Shown here: piece by piece, positions 1 to 8,909 of the stretch
How the letters are laid out: the number at the start of each line of letters is the position of its first letter
Position numbering within the stretch: position 1 is the first letter of the stretch
NCBI GenBank assembly: GCA_023391695.1
Contig: JAEWAK010000037.1
Coordinates: 310,001-374,000 of the forward strand
Direction: 5' to 3'
Length of the DNA stretch: 64,000 nucleotides
From: Bacillota bacterium
Lineage (GTDB): Bacteria > Bacillota > Clostridia > Lachnospirales > Lachnospiraceae
The notes under the pieces: model-generated
Told to the model about the DNA's origin: nothing
The model's database searches: none
Seen by the model: the letters and a program-made list of their open reading frames with translations, nothing else
Made by a program: the position numbers and the translations under genes

Positions 1-899
1 GCATAGGGACACCGGGGATGAAACCGGCAGCCGGAAGGTATGGCACTGTTTGAAGGGATTTCTCCCTGCAAAATCGTTCTCTCCCTGTTCCGTTCCTCCG
101 GATCCGGTATGGGAGCCGCATTACATAAAGCTTTGGTATAAGGATGCACCGGATTTGCAAACAGTTCTTTTGCTTCGGATATTTCCACGATTTTTCCAAG
201 ATACATAACTGCAATACGGCTGCTGACGTAATTCACGGCGTCCAGTCCGTGGCCGATAAAGAGGTAGGTAAGGTTGAATTCAGCCTGAAGGCTCTTAAGC
301 AGGTTTAATATCTGTGCCTGGATAGAAACATCCAGTGCACTGACGGGTTCATCGCAGATAATCAGCCGGGGATTTAAGGACAGTGCCCTCGCAATCCCGA
401 TCCGCTGCCTCTGGCCTCCCGAAAATTCATGGGGAAACCGTTCCTTACTGTTCTTAGGCAGTCCCACAAGCTCCAGAAGACGGTCAACTCCTGCTTCTGC
501 ATCCTGCCTGGTACAGACACCATGATACAGCATTGGTGCTGAAATAATATCGGCGATTCTTTTCCTTGGATTTAAGGAGGAATAAGGGTCCTGGAATACC
601 ATCTGGATCTGAGTACGGATTTTTCTCATTTCCCTGCCTGATATGGCATTTAACCGGTACCCGTCATAAACGATCTGCCCGTCCGTAGGTTTCTCCAGGG
701 CTGCTATCTGACGGCCGATGGTAGTCTTTCCGCAACCGGATTCTCCCACCAGGCCCAGGGTCTCCCCTGTATAAATACTTAAATCAACACCATCCACGGC
801 ATGGATCTTTCCAATAGCATGGGGTATAATGCCTCCCATTACCGGATAGTGCTTTATCAATCCTTTTATTTCAATAAGAGGTACTTTATCACTTTCCAC
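1..899 (-). CDS. Oligopeptide/dipeptide ABC importer ATPase, DppF/OppF-like (3' end beyond window)
   Basis: ATP-hydrolysing subunit of a peptide/opine/nickel-family importer, acting on the inner face of the membrane. The reading frame starts at a GTG (897-899) behind GGAGGA and overlaps the end of the preceding ATPase gene by 11 bases, so the two are translationally coupled. Visible motifs are Walker A GESGCGKT, Q-loop MVFQDPYSSLNP, signature EFSGGQRQRIG, Walker B LIICDEP, and a C-terminal GCRFHPRCPY segment typical of the oligopeptide ATPase tail. About 299 residues are present, with only the last few codons missing. The H-loop region reads FIGHGLDAV where the family usually has AHDL, a small oddity. 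The solute cannot be named; some members of this family carry oligosaccharides. Confidence 0.93.
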   Translation of the reverse strand, partial: MESDKVPLIEIKGLIKHYPVMGGIIPHAIGKIHAVDGVDLSIYTGETLGLVGESGCGKTTIGRQIAALEKPTDGQIVYDGYRLNAISGREMRKIRTQIQMVFQDPYSSLNPRKRIADIISAPMLYHGVCTRQDAEAGVDRLLELVGLPKNSKERFPHEFSGGQRQRIGIARALSLNPRLIICDEPVSALDVSIQAQILNLLKSLQAEFNLTYLFIGHGLDAVNYVSSRIAVMYLGKIVEISEAKELFANPVHPYTKALCNAAPIPDPEERNRERTILQGEIPSNSAIPSGCRFHPRCPY

Positions 900-1917
900 C
901 AGCTGATTCCTCCTGTTTACCCTGTTCTTCTCCTGCAGAAACCGAATCATGAAAGATCTCCGTCCTCCAGCAGCGTTTTAAATGCCCATCTTCTGTTCCG
1001 GTTAATTTCTGTTCCATACTGCAATCCGGATGGACATAGAGGCAGCGGTTGGCAAAACGGCAGCCCCTGATCTCCTGGTACTGTTCCGGAACCGTACCTT
1101 TAATGGAAATAAGCTCCCTGCTGTCATCATCCCGGATACTTGGCACCGATTGCAAAAGAGCCCGGGTATAAGGATGCCCCGGCGCTTTAAAAAGGCTGCC
1201 CACTTCTGCTTCCTCCACGATCTGCCCGGCATACATAACCAGTACCCGGTCTGCCATTTCCGCCACCAGTCCCATGTCATGGGTAATCAGGATAATGGAC
1301 ATATTAAATTCCTGATTCAGTTTCCGCAGCAGTTCCATAATCTGCGCCTGGATGGTCACATCCAGGGCAGTGGTCGGTTCATCGGCAATTAAAAGCTTTG
1401 GATTACAGGCCAGGGCCATGGCAATCATGACCCTCTGCCTCATGCCCCCCGAAAGGGTATGAGGGTATTTTTTCATGACAGCGGCAGGATCCGGCAGGCC
1501 AACCTTTTGCAGCAATCCCATGGCCCTTACCCTGGCTTCCTTTTTATTAATTTTTAAATGGATAACCATGATTTCCGTTAGCTGTGTCCCAACGGTAAAG
1601 ACCGGATTTAAACTGGTTAAGGCATCCTGGAATATCATGGTCAGTTCGCTGCCCCGTATTTTATCCATCTCTTTTTCCGACTTAGCCGGTAAATTTTCAC
1701 CGCCGAAAGTTATGGCTCCGCCGGTAATTTTACCGTTCTTTCCCAGAAGTCCCATTACCGAAAGGGCAGTTACACTTTTGCCGGAGCCTGATTCCCCTAC
1801 GATACAGAGGATTTCCCCGGGGCTAACCAGAAAGCTCACCTTATCAATGCGGGTAATTTCCTTTTTATCCGCTGAAAATGCCACCTCTAAGTCTTTTACC
1901 TCTAGTAAAGGATTCAT
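889..1917 (-). CDS. Oligopeptide/dipeptide ABC importer ATPase, DppD/OppD-like
   Basis: Partner ATPase of the importer. The ATG at 1917 is preferred over an upstream in-frame GTG at 1932: it forms an ATGA overlap with the stop of the binding-protein gene, has AGGAG upstream, and gives the usual family N-terminus MNPLLEVKDLEVAFS. In order: Walker A GESGSGKS near residue 45, Q-loop MIFQDALTSLNPV, signature LSGGMRQRV, Walker B LLIADEPTTALD, H-loop ITHDMG, and a C-terminal cysteine cluster (RGCRFANRC) as in the oligopeptide_HPY tail. Length (342 aa) is normal. It sits between the binding lipoprotein and the DppF-like ATPase, so the order is binding protein, D, F; the permeases are not in view and may lie beyond the left edge. 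Confidence 0.94.
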   Translation of the reverse strand: MNPLLEVKDLEVAFSADKKEITRIDKVSFLVSPGEILCIVGESGSGKSVTALSVMGLLGKNGKITGGAITFGGENLPAKSEKEMDKIRGSELTMIFQDALTSLNPVFTVGTQLTEIMVIHLKINKKEARVRAMGLLQKVGLPDPAAVMKKYPHTLSGGMRQRVMIAMALACNPKLLIADEPTTALDVTIQAQIMELLRKLNQEFNMSIILITHDMGLVAEMADRVLVMYAGQIVEEAEVGSLFKAPGHPYTRALLQSVPSIRDDDSRELISIKGTVPEQYQEIRGCRFANRCLYVHPDCSMEQKLTGTEDGHLKRCWRTEIFHDSVSAGEEQGKQEESAGGK

Positions 1918-3617
1918 TGTGTCACATCCCACTCCTGAATATTAATAAAGGATCCGTAAACATCCGGCGTAGCATTTACCAGACGCTTATTTACCGCACC
2001 CAAAGCACTTATGACATAAGCAGAAATCATCGGTACTTCCCTTTGTACAATCTGATCAATGACCAGATACTGTTCCCTGATTTTTGCTACATCGCTGGTA
2101 GCCTGGGTAGCAGCCAGTGCCTGGGCTACCTGGTCGTTTGCAAACCCGGTCCATCCATCGGCGGATAAAAGCCAGTTCACATCCGGATAAGGATCTACCG
2201 GCGCATAGGTATACTGTACCGCCATGATATCAAACTCTTTATTGCCGGCCGTGGTCATAAGGGTTGCCAGGTCTACGGTTTTAACCTGCACCTTGATGCC
2301 GATTTCCGCAAGCTGGGCGGTGATGTAATCCGCTGCCTGGGTAAATGTGGTATCCCCGCTGTTTACATAGAAATTTAATACCCTGGAGGAATCCCAGCCG
2401 TCGCTTTCCGCTTCTTTAACCAGGGCTTTGGCTTTTTCCGGATCATAGGCTGACACAGTTAAACCGGGATCATAAAAAGGCCCCGCACTGGATAAGAATC
2501 CGTCTACGATCTCGCCTTTTCCGCCCAGGAGCCCGTTTAAAATGGACTGACGGTCAATACCGTATAAAACAGCCTGACGGATCCTTACATCCGTTACACT
2601 GGAGGTATTAAAAAAGATGGACTGGTTCGTAACCGGGGAACCGTAGTTAACGGTAACATTATCAAGGGCTTCCACTCCTGCATAGTCTTCCTGGAGGATA
2701 TTGCCCGTAGTCTGCTGTACGAAATCAATTTCACCCGACTGGAGGCTGGTAAGCAGCTGGGCGGCAGGCAGGATTTTAATATTCAGTTTATTAATCTTAG
2801 GCGCCCCTTTCCAGTACTTATCATTGGCAGCATAGGATACATAATGCTGGAGGTCTACATCTGTCACTTTATAGGGTCCGTTAACGACCGCCGGTGCATT
2901 GAACCAGTCATAAGCTGCCAGGTCTTCTTCCGGCACATCCTTTAATATATGTTCCGGAACGGTCAGGATATAACGGCCATAGGTATTTTCAAAGGTGGTG
3001 AGGGCCATTTCATACTTGGTGGTAAATTCCACCGTCTTTTCATCTATGGCTTTTACTCCCGCTATTTCCGTTGCCCCTTCTTCTACATAACCGTCATCCC
3101 CAACACCTTCAAAGGCATATAACGCCATACTGACATTGGCAAGTTTCGGGCTGGCCAGTCTTAAGACCGTAAATACCACATCGTCTGCCGTTACCGGTTC
3201 GCCGTCGGACCATACTGCGTCCTTGTCAATATTGACGGTGAAATGGATGTTATCTTCCGTTGTGATGGAGGAGGCCAGCATTCCGACAAATTCCAGGTCA
3301 CTGTTCAATTCCACCAGGGGCAGAAATTCTAAAGCTGTAGAGTACTTAAGGATTTCAGTTGCATCCATTAACAGGGGATTTATATTGGGTAAAGTATCCG
3401 TCATCCCGATATTTACAATTTTATCTCCCGCCGCAGCCGTTTCGTCCCCGCTGCTGCCTGTGGTATTCTCTCCTCCTGCCGTACTTGTATTATTCCCGTT
3501 CCCGGCAGTGTTCCCGCTGCCGTCAGATTCCTTTTTACCTCCACATGCCGTCAGAGACAGCACCATAAGCAGAGACAGTAACAAGGCGGTAATCTTCTTC
3601 CATTTTCTTTTTTTCAT
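1914..3617 (-). CDS. ABC importer substrate-binding lipoprotein, SBP_bac_5 family
   Basis: Extracytoplasmic solute receptor of the importer, anchored by lipid. The start at 3617 (MKKRKWKK) follows AAAGGAGAGG; an upstream frame start at 3674 would put a poorly charged extension before the signal peptide. Residues 1-25 form a lipoprotein signal with lipobox LSLTACGG, followed by a Ser/Gly/Asn-rich linker. The mature part has family 5 landmarks: KDAVWSDGEPVTADDVVFT, VNGPYKVTD, VRIRQAVLYGIDRQSI and a C-terminal PYPDVNW segment. Length 567 aa is typical. It is first in its operon, behind a good promoter at 3754-3782 and a 390-bp repeat array. Family 5 proteins bind peptides, nickel or oligosaccharides; I cannot choose among these. 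Confidence 0.93.
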   Translation of the reverse strand: MKKRKWKKITALLLSLLMVLSLTACGGKKESDGSGNTAGNGNNTSTAGGENTTGSSGDETAAAGDKIVNIGMTDTLPNINPLLMDATEILKYSTALEFLPLVELNSDLEFVGMLASSITTEDNIHFTVNIDKDAVWSDGEPVTADDVVFTVLRLASPKLANVSMALYAFEGVGDDGYVEEGATEIAGVKAIDEKTVEFTTKYEMALTTFENTYGRYILTVPEHILKDVPEEDLAAYDWFNAPAVVNGPYKVTDVDLQHYVSYAANDKYWKGAPKINKLNIKILPAAQLLTSLQSGEIDFVQQTTGNILQEDYAGVEALDNVTVNYGSPVTNQSIFFNTSSVTDVRIRQAVLYGIDRQSILNGLLGGKGEIVDGFLSSAGPFYDPGLTVSAYDPEKAKALVKEAESDGWDSSRVLNFYVNSGDTTFTQAADYITAQLAEIGIKVQVKTVDLATLMTTAGNKEFDIMAVQYTYAPVDPYPDVNWLLSADGWTGFANDQVAQALAATQATSDVAKIREQYLVIDQIVQREVPMISAYVISALGAVNKRLVNATPDVYGSFINIQEWDVTQ

Positions 3618-3753
3618 CTTATCATCCTCTCCTTTTGCTTCCATATCCTGATTTGTCGTTAATACTTCCTCCAACGGTTGGATCCTGCCAGAGAAACCTG
3701 GTAATTATGGCATTCATATATTCCTATCGATTTAGTATGTATTAATTGAAGTA

Positions 3754-3782
3754 ATTGTACTACCGAAACTTTTATATGTCAA
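3754..3782 (-). promoter_or_regulatory. Sigma-A-type promoter for the peptide-type ABC operon
   Basis: On the minus strand TTGACA (3777-3782) is followed after exactly 17 bases by TACAAT (3754-3759). The predicted start lies about 130 bases upstream of the binding-protein ATG at 3617. The repeat array lies upstream of this promoter on the minus strand, so it is probably not in this transcript. Confidence 0.75.
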
Positions 3783-3840
3783 CTCCAATCTGTGCTCCGT
3801 ACTCATATTTCAGGAATTGAACGCGATTTTGTTTCCAATA

Positions 3841-4230
3841 TATAACTTTTCGGAAGTAGCTTTTCAAACTTCCGATAAAAGGCGGTGCCTTTCCGCCGTG
3901 CATCTGACTATAGGAACAGGATTTTTGTTCCTATAGTATAACTTATCAGAAGTTGCTTTCCAAACTTCTGATAAAAGGCGGTGCTCTTTACCGCCGTGCA
4001 TCTGACTATAGGAACATGCTTTTAGTTCCTATAGTATAACTTATCAGAAGTTGCTTTCCAAACTTCTGATAAAAGGCGGTGCTCTTTACCGCCGTGCATC
4101 TGACTATAGGAACATGCTTTTAGTTCCTATAGTATAACTTATCGGAAATTACTTTTCAAATTTCCGATAGTAGCGTGTCTTTACCGCCATGTATACGACT
4201 ATAGGATCATTTTTATGTTCCTATAGTATT
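3841..4230. repeat. Four tandem units of about 96-98 bp, each with up to three hairpins
   Basis: Units begin at about 3841, 3937, 4035 and 4133. Units 2 and 3 are almost identical. Each has hairpin 1 (ATCAGAAGTT paired with AACTTCTGAT), hairpin 2 (GGCGGT with ACCGCC) and hairpin 3 (CTATAGGAAC with GTTCCTATAG). Between units the hairpin 1 arms change in concert (CAG/CTG versus CGG/CCG; AAGT/ACTT versus AAAT/ATTT), so pairing is kept. Hairpin 2 is lost in unit 4. Unit lengths and frames differ, so this is not a conserved reading frame. It lies between the SAM hydroxide adenosyltransferase gene's 3' end and the ABC operon promoter. Confidence 0.9.
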
Positions 4231-4371
4231 ATTCATTTTACCATAATTATATAAAAAATAAAGGGTATTACAAAAATTAGGAAATATTATTCCATTCTGC
4301 AAATAATCCTTTATTTTAAACACCTGTCAAAATTATCCGTTTAGTGCGTTTACCATCCGATAGGGACTGTT

Positions 4372-4536
4372 TCAGTGCACATTTACCTGTTTTACTTCCT
4401 GGTATTCCTCCAGGCCGTATCATCCATGCTCTCTTCCGCAACCGCTTATCTTATAACCTCCCCAGGACGCTTCATTAAAGGCAGGCTGACAGCAGTTAAT
4501 CCACATGATTTCCTCGGGTAAACCAACGGCAGCCCC
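4372..4536 (-). pseudogene. Aldehyde dehydrogenase C-terminal remnant
   Basis: Minus-strand translation gives IMWINCCQPAFNEASWGGYK, then SGCGREHG, an in-frame TGA, then YGLEEYQEVKQVNVH and a stop. This matches the C-terminal end of betaine/NAD-dependent aldehyde dehydrogenases (WGGYKxSGxGRExG ... GLEEYxExKxV). Only about 50 codons survive, nothing upstream encodes the catalytic domain, and the stop interrupts a conserved stretch. It begins right after the neighbouring gene's stop codon at 4539, so the intact gene was probably replaced or deleted. Confidence 0.8.
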
Positions 4537-4538
4537 AT

Positions 4539-5381
4539 TTATTTTTCCAGCTTGACCGTCCAGTCCTGCCCAAAATCCACGTGATAGGTATCCCGGAAAT
4601 TTCCCATGCTGACGGCGATTGCAACTTTCATCAGTTCATTGGTATAAGCTACCGTTTCTCCCGGTTTTACATATCCAAAGGATTTGGCAAAAGGTACTTT
4701 TTCCTGATAGACGGTATTATTGCCGCGGCAGATTGTCACCCTTAAGACATCCCCATACAAAAAGCCATTCCCAAGGAATTCCTCCACCGGTATATTGCTC
4801 CACAGATTTCCGAAGTTCGGGTCGCAGATTTCAAATATTCCTTCCGCCCTCCCCCATTCAATTACCGGCTCATGGATTTTATGAACCACAATTTCCTCCA
4901 CAGGATAAGAAGGTCCTACCTCTTCATAGGTTATGATTCCGCCGGCCAACCTGGCAGCGCAGTAGCCGAACAAATCCCGGCCGTGGAATACACTGGTTCC
5001 CACCGTTGATTTCAGCCGGTTTACGGTTTCATCGATTTCCCTCACTTCTTTAATTCCGATATACTCCTTAATGTGGGTTAAGGCACCGTTATCCGGGGTC
5101 ACTACATAATATCCGTCCCTGGTTTTGGCAACACAGGCCCTTCTTGCGGTTCCCACTCCCGGATCCACAACGGACACGAAAACCGTTCCTTTGGGCCAGA
5201 ACCCCATGGACTGAAACAGCCGGTAGGAGGCACTCCAGGTATCAAAGTGGGGTATTTCATGGGTTCCGTCAAAGATTTCCAAGGTACGGTCTACGGATTT
5301 TACCACGCCGTACATAGAGCAGACTGCTCCTTCTTTATAAGTAAAGTCCGTTTGAAACACTAATATAGGTTTTTCCTTCAT
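4539..5381 (-). CDS. SAM hydroxide adenosyltransferase (DUF62 family)
   Basis: Members of this family split S-adenosylmethionine with water to adenosine and methionine; relatives are the SAM-dependent chlorinase and fluorinase. The start at 5381 (MKEKPILVFQTDFTYKEGAV) follows GGAAAGG; the longer frame adds nine unconserved residues. The conserved catalytic set is visible: Asp73 in VDPGVGT, Arg80/81 just after it, and His133 in FHGRD, the Asp-Arg-His arrangement of the hydroxide transferases. The N-terminal TDF motif and the C-terminal beta domain (FGNLWSNIP, FGYVKPGETVAYTNE) are present; 280 aa is normal. It is the last gene of the ECF importer operon, which suggests the importer handles a nucleoside-like or methionine-related solute. 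That link is inference. Confidence 0.88.
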   Translation of the reverse strand: MKEKPILVFQTDFTYKEGAVCSMYGVVKSVDRTLEIFDGTHEIPHFDTWSASYRLFQSMGFWPKGTVFVSVVDPGVGTARRACVAKTRDGYYVVTPDNGALTHIKEYIGIKEVREIDETVNRLKSTVGTSVFHGRDLFGYCAARLAGGIITYEEVGPSYPVEEIVVHKIHEPVIEWGRAEGIFEICDPNFGNLWSNIPVEEFLGNGFLYGDVLRVTICRGNNTVYQEKVPFAKSFGYVKPGETVAYTNELMKVAIAVSMGNFRDTYHVDFGQDWTVKLEK

Positions 5382-5578
5382 TATGAAGCCTTTCCTTTCC
5401 TGTGTCAATTTTATGCTGCCTGATTAATGCATATTATCCGTTAATTACCTAAATTTTATAAAACCGCACATATCATATTTTTTTAGACTTTATCCGCTAA
5501 AACAGGTTTCCCAAAATCCCGGCTGACATGCCGCAAAGTGGAGCATCCAGTCCGGCACAAACATTTTTCAAACACACT

Positions 5579-6433
5579 CTAGGAAAACGGATACCACATT
5601 CTAGAAGGCCGGGGCATAATGTTCTGTGTAATTATCCAATAGATACAGAATACCAGAAGCAGGCAGTATATCATTTTCATAAACCGGTCCGCCTTCTGTT
5701 CCTCCCTTTCGCTGTAATAAGTACGGGTTTTACCTTTGCCGTATCCCCTTAAGTCCATGGCATTGGCGATATTTCCGACCCGGTCAAAGGAGGTAATAAT
5801 AAGGGGTACAAGAATTAATACATTCTGTTTTAAACGGGTCATAAGGGATGCTTTCTTCGGGTCCAGTTCAATTCCCCTCACCTGCATGGATACCTTGATA
5901 TTTTCAAAGTCCCTTCCTATGTCCGGGATGTAGCGGAAAGCTATGGAAAATATGGTACAGATCTTATAAGGCACCTTCACGGAATACAGACCTGCCGCCA
6001 GCTCCGACGGTGTGATGGATAAAATAAAAGCCATGGATACCACCAGGGAGGTCATCATCTTAAAAAACCGGATGGACAGATACCAGATACTTTCGGCAGA
6101 AATAAAATACCTCTGTGTAAACCGTATTAAAACCGTATTGCTGCCGCCGCACCAGTCACTTCCGCAGTAGGGCTTTACCAGCCAGTACATAAGGATATTA
6201 ATGAAATTCATTACAAAAGCTATGAGGAAGATATATTTCAGGGTTTTCCAGTTCGGTTTTAAGGAAATGAGACCGGTCAGGCTGATCAGGAATAAGGGCA
6301 GCAGCAGCCGGATATCAAAGGACATGATAATATAAACCAGAAGAATAATAAAAGTACGTACTTTGGTTTTTCCGGTCAATTTATGAAGCCAGGTGTCTCC
6401 CGGGATAAGATTGATCAGCAATTGGTTATTCAT
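5579..6433 (-). CDS. ecfT: ECF transporter transmembrane coupling protein EcfT
   Basis: Membrane scaffold that couples the two ATPase domains to the S component in an energy-coupling-factor importer. About 284 aa with several hydrophobic helices in the N-terminal two thirds. The two cytoplasmic coupling motifs that contact the ATPases are visible as QVRGIELD and DLRGYGKGK. The ATG at 6433 follows GAAAGGG and overlaps the end of the ATPase gene by 8 bases, so translation is coupled. The C-terminus has one more hydrophobic helix. About 200 bases separate its stop from the SAM hydroxide adenosyltransferase start. Confidence 0.9.
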   Translation of the reverse strand: MNNQLLINLIPGDTWLHKLTGKTKVRTFIILLVYIIMSFDIRLLLPLFLISLTGLISLKPNWKTLKYIFLIAFVMNFINILMYWLVKPYCGSDWCGGSNTVLIRFTQRYFISAESIWYLSIRFFKMMTSLVVSMAFILSITPSELAAGLYSVKVPYKICTIFSIAFRYIPDIGRDFENIKVSMQVRGIELDPKKASLMTRLKQNVLILVPLIITSFDRVGNIANAMDLRGYGKGKTRTYYSEREEQKADRFMKMIYCLLLVFCIYWIITQNIMPRPSRMWYPFS

Positions 6434-8132
6434 GCCCTTTCATCATCCTTTCACAGGCAATAAAATGTTCGATGTATTCCTCCGGGTTAAATTCCAGACG
6501 TTTTGCCAGGGTATAAAGGGAGGTCTGTTTCAGGTTCGCTTTCTCTATGACCTCATTGTCCGAGAGCACCTTATATACTGAATCGTCCGCAACCACCTCC
6601 CTTTCCGAAAAAACCACTGCACGGTCCGTATATTGGATGGCCAGGTGCATATCGTGGGTTATAAAAATAATGGTAATTCCGTATTTTTTATTTAACTCCT
6701 CCAAAAAATTCATGATTTCCGTATAGTGGAAGTAATCCTGCCCGGCCGTCGGTTCATCCAGGATAATGATTTCCGGCTGCAGTACCAGAATGGAAGCGAT
6801 GGTGATCCGCTTCCGCTGACCGTAGCTGACTGCCGACACCGGCCAGTTCCTCATGCCATAGAGTCCGCACATTTTAAGGGTTTTCTCTACAGCTTCATTG
6901 GTTTCCGCCCTGCTTTTCCCACGAAGGACCAGTGCCAGTTCCACCTCTTCCCGGATAAGGCTTTTTACTAGCATCTGGTTGGGATTCTGCATGACATAAC
7001 CGATTCTTTCACCGATTTCTTTTATGGAAAATGCAAGATAATCCCGGTCCTTAATATAAACCCTGCCTTTGGAAGGCCTGATGATACCACAGATCAGTTT
7101 TGCCATGGTACTTTTGCCGGCACCGTTTTTTCCTACGAAAGCAACCTTTTCCCCCGTCCTTACGGAAAAGGAAATGTCTTTTAATACCTCCTGGTCCCCA
7201 TAGGAAAAAGAAACACTTTCTGCCTTTAGGATTTCCTTTCCCACACAGGGGAGGTATTTCTTCCACTCCAGCTTCTGCTGCATGACCAGCTTCTCTTTAA
7301 AAGGTTCCAGGTCCATTTTATAAATATCGGACAGGTTCTGTTCTTCCCTTAATTCACAGCCCGCATATTTCATGGCCATGATATAAAGTGGTTCCCGGAT
7401 TCCGTATTCTTTCAATAAACCGGAAGCCAGTAACCGGTCCGGTACACCGTCAAACACAAGCCTGCCCTCATTCATAAGGACAATCCGGTCTATATGGCGG
7501 TAAAGTACGTCCTCCAGCCGGTGTTCTATTATCAGCACCGTCTTCTTTTGCTCCTTATGGATACGGTCAATTAAATCCACCGCATACATCCCCATCTTAG
7601 GGTCAAGGGCTGCCAAAGGTTCGTCAAAAATCAGTAAATCCACATCATCATGAATAACTCCGGCCAGGGCAACTTTCTGCTTCTGCCCTCCCGACAATTC
7701 ATAGGGGACATGGAGGAGATAGTCCTCCATTCCCACAATTTCACTTGCTTTTTGTACTTTGGGAATCATAACTTTACGGGGTACGCTGTCATTTTCCAGG
7801 GCAAAGGCAATATCTTCCCCCACCGACAGGCCTACAAACTGTGCATCGGAATCCTGCAGGACCGTTCCTGTCACTTTGCTTAAAGCAAAAATGCTGGCAT
7901 CTTTTGTTTCCATGCCAGCAATTTTTAAGGAACCCGTTATGGTTCCCTCATAGGAAAAAGGATTTAATCCGTTCATACAATTTACCAGGGTTGATTTTCC
8001 GCTTCCGCTGGGGCCTAATAACAGTACCTTTTCCCCCTGGAAAATGGTAAGATTAATATTATGCAATGTAGCTTTCGTCTGTGATTTGTATTGAAATCCA
8101 AAATTTTTAAATTCAACTATTGGTTTTTTCAT
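6426..8132 (-). CDS. Fused ECF transporter ATPase with two ABC domains (EcfA-EcfA')
   Basis: A single 568-residue chain carries both ATPase modules that are separate proteins in many Firmicutes. Domain 1 has Walker A GPSGSGKST (about 38-46), LSGGQKQKVALAG, Walker B DLLIFDEPLAALDP and IIEHRLED. Domain 2 has Walker A GKNGAGKST, VSYGQRKRITIAS, Walker B IIILDEPTAGQD and FITHDMH. The second signature starts VSYGQ instead of LSGGQ, as is common in one half of ECF ATPase pairs. It lies 18 bases after the S-component gene and overlaps ecfT. The ribosome site in front of ATG 8132 is weak, so expression may depend on coupling to the S-component gene. Confidence 0.93.
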   Translation of the reverse strand: MKKPIVEFKNFGFQYKSQTKATLHNINLTIFQGEKVLLLGPSGSGKSTLVNCMNGLNPFSYEGTITGSLKIAGMETKDASIFALSKVTGTVLQDSDAQFVGLSVGEDIAFALENDSVPRKVMIPKVQKASEIVGMEDYLLHVPYELSGGQKQKVALAGVIHDDVDLLIFDEPLAALDPKMGMYAVDLIDRIHKEQKKTVLIIEHRLEDVLYRHIDRIVLMNEGRLVFDGVPDRLLASGLLKEYGIREPLYIMAMKYAGCELREEQNLSDIYKMDLEPFKEKLVMQQKLEWKKYLPCVGKEILKAESVSFSYGDQEVLKDISFSVRTGEKVAFVGKNGAGKSTMAKLICGIIRPSKGRVYIKDRDYLAFSIKEIGERIGYVMQNPNQMLVKSLIREEVELALVLRGKSRAETNEAVEKTLKMCGLYGMRNWPVSAVSYGQRKRITIASILVLQPEIIILDEPTAGQDYFHYTEIMNFLEELNKKYGITIIFITHDMHLAIQYTDRAVVFSEREVVADDSVYKVLSDNEVIEKANLKQTSLYTLAKRLEFNPEEYIEHFIACERMMKGHE

Positions 8133-8150
8133 TTTATGAAACTACGCTTT

Positions 8151-8729
8151 CTATTCCAGTGTCAAATTACTGTTACGGGCATTGCGCTTTGATAAGGCTG
8201 TCAGAATCGGGATACCGATTACGGTCAGCACAAGGGTATTGGCTATACCGCCGGTTAAAGACTGTACAAAAGTCACTTCCAGCTCGCCGCCGTAAAATAA
8301 AGTGGTAAAGACAGGGGTTATGATACCGAAAGCAAATGCATTGCCGATTACACAGGTAATTACATAAATAACCGCATGCCCTACTTTAAAAATACCGTCA
8401 TTGATCCTGGCACCGTATAGCGGCAGAAGCCCTACAATAAATCCTAAAACCCCGTTGCCGATGGACCAGTCAAACCAGTAACCCCATCCACCGATTAAGT
8501 CTGCGATAGTATTCCCTGCCAGGCAGGTTACAAATGCAGGTACGGGTCCGAACATTGCGCCTACGATTACCGGTATGATCATGGCTGTCGTTAATTTGGT
8601 GTTCGTAAAGATGGTTATCCCCCCGATATTCATCAGCACGCCGAACAATGCCGCACCGACGGCAATTACCACCACTGTCCTGGTATTCCATACGCCAAGA
8701 ATTGTTTTTAAGATACCTTTGTCTTTCAT
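8151..8729 (-). CDS. ECF transporter S component (substrate-binding membrane subunit)
   Basis: 192-residue, strongly hydrophobic protein with about five to six membrane helices. It has the N-terminal features of S components: a short basic head, then small-residue-rich helix 1 (VVVIAVGAALFGVLMNIGG) that docks onto EcfT, and a loop before helix 3 (GAMFGPVPAFVTCLAGNTIADLIGG) with acidic and polar residues in the solute-binding region. The ATG at 8729 is preferred over a GTG at 8735 because GGAGG then lies nine bases upstream. It is the first gene of the operon. The solute is not recognisable from sequence; the operon partner that cleaves SAM suggests a nucleoside- or methionine-like compound. 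Confidence 0.85.
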   Translation of the reverse strand: MKDKGILKTILGVWNTRTVVVIAVGAALFGVLMNIGGITIFTNTKLTTAMIIPVIVGAMFGPVPAFVTCLAGNTIADLIGGWGYWFDWSIGNGVLGFIVGLLPLYGARINDGIFKVGHAVIYVITCVIGNAFAFGIITPVFTTLFYGGELEVTFVQSLTGGIANTLVLTVIGIPILTALSKRNARNSNLTLE

Positions 8730-8880
8730 GAGCACTTTCCTCCATTTTTATATTTTATTTTATTCCTTTAAAAATAAAAATTTCTCAGAAAACCGGATGA
8801 AATTCTAAAAGAGGCTATTTACTGTCAACGAACAAATATCCTATTATTCATATTAATTTTATATGATTTTAATTATTGGT

Positions 8881-8909
8881 AGTATATTCCTTTCTTTTTG
8901 CTTTGTCAA
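8881..8909 (-). promoter_or_regulatory. Sigma-A promoter for the ECF operon
   Basis: On the minus strand TTGACA (8904-8909), a 17-base spacer and TATACT (8881-8886). The leader to ATG 8729 is about 145 bases, AT-rich, and shows no riboswitch consensus that I recognise. Confidence 0.8.

Noticed and set aside
3841..4230. CRISPR array
   Set aside because: Units are about 96-98 bp, nearly identical throughout and without unique spacers; no cas genes are present.
3841..4230. Mini-ORFs in the three-hairpin repeats (minus strand, starting MHGGKE)
   Set aside because: The frame is open in some units but shifts or stops in the first and fourth, while pairing is preserved, so structure and not coding is conserved.
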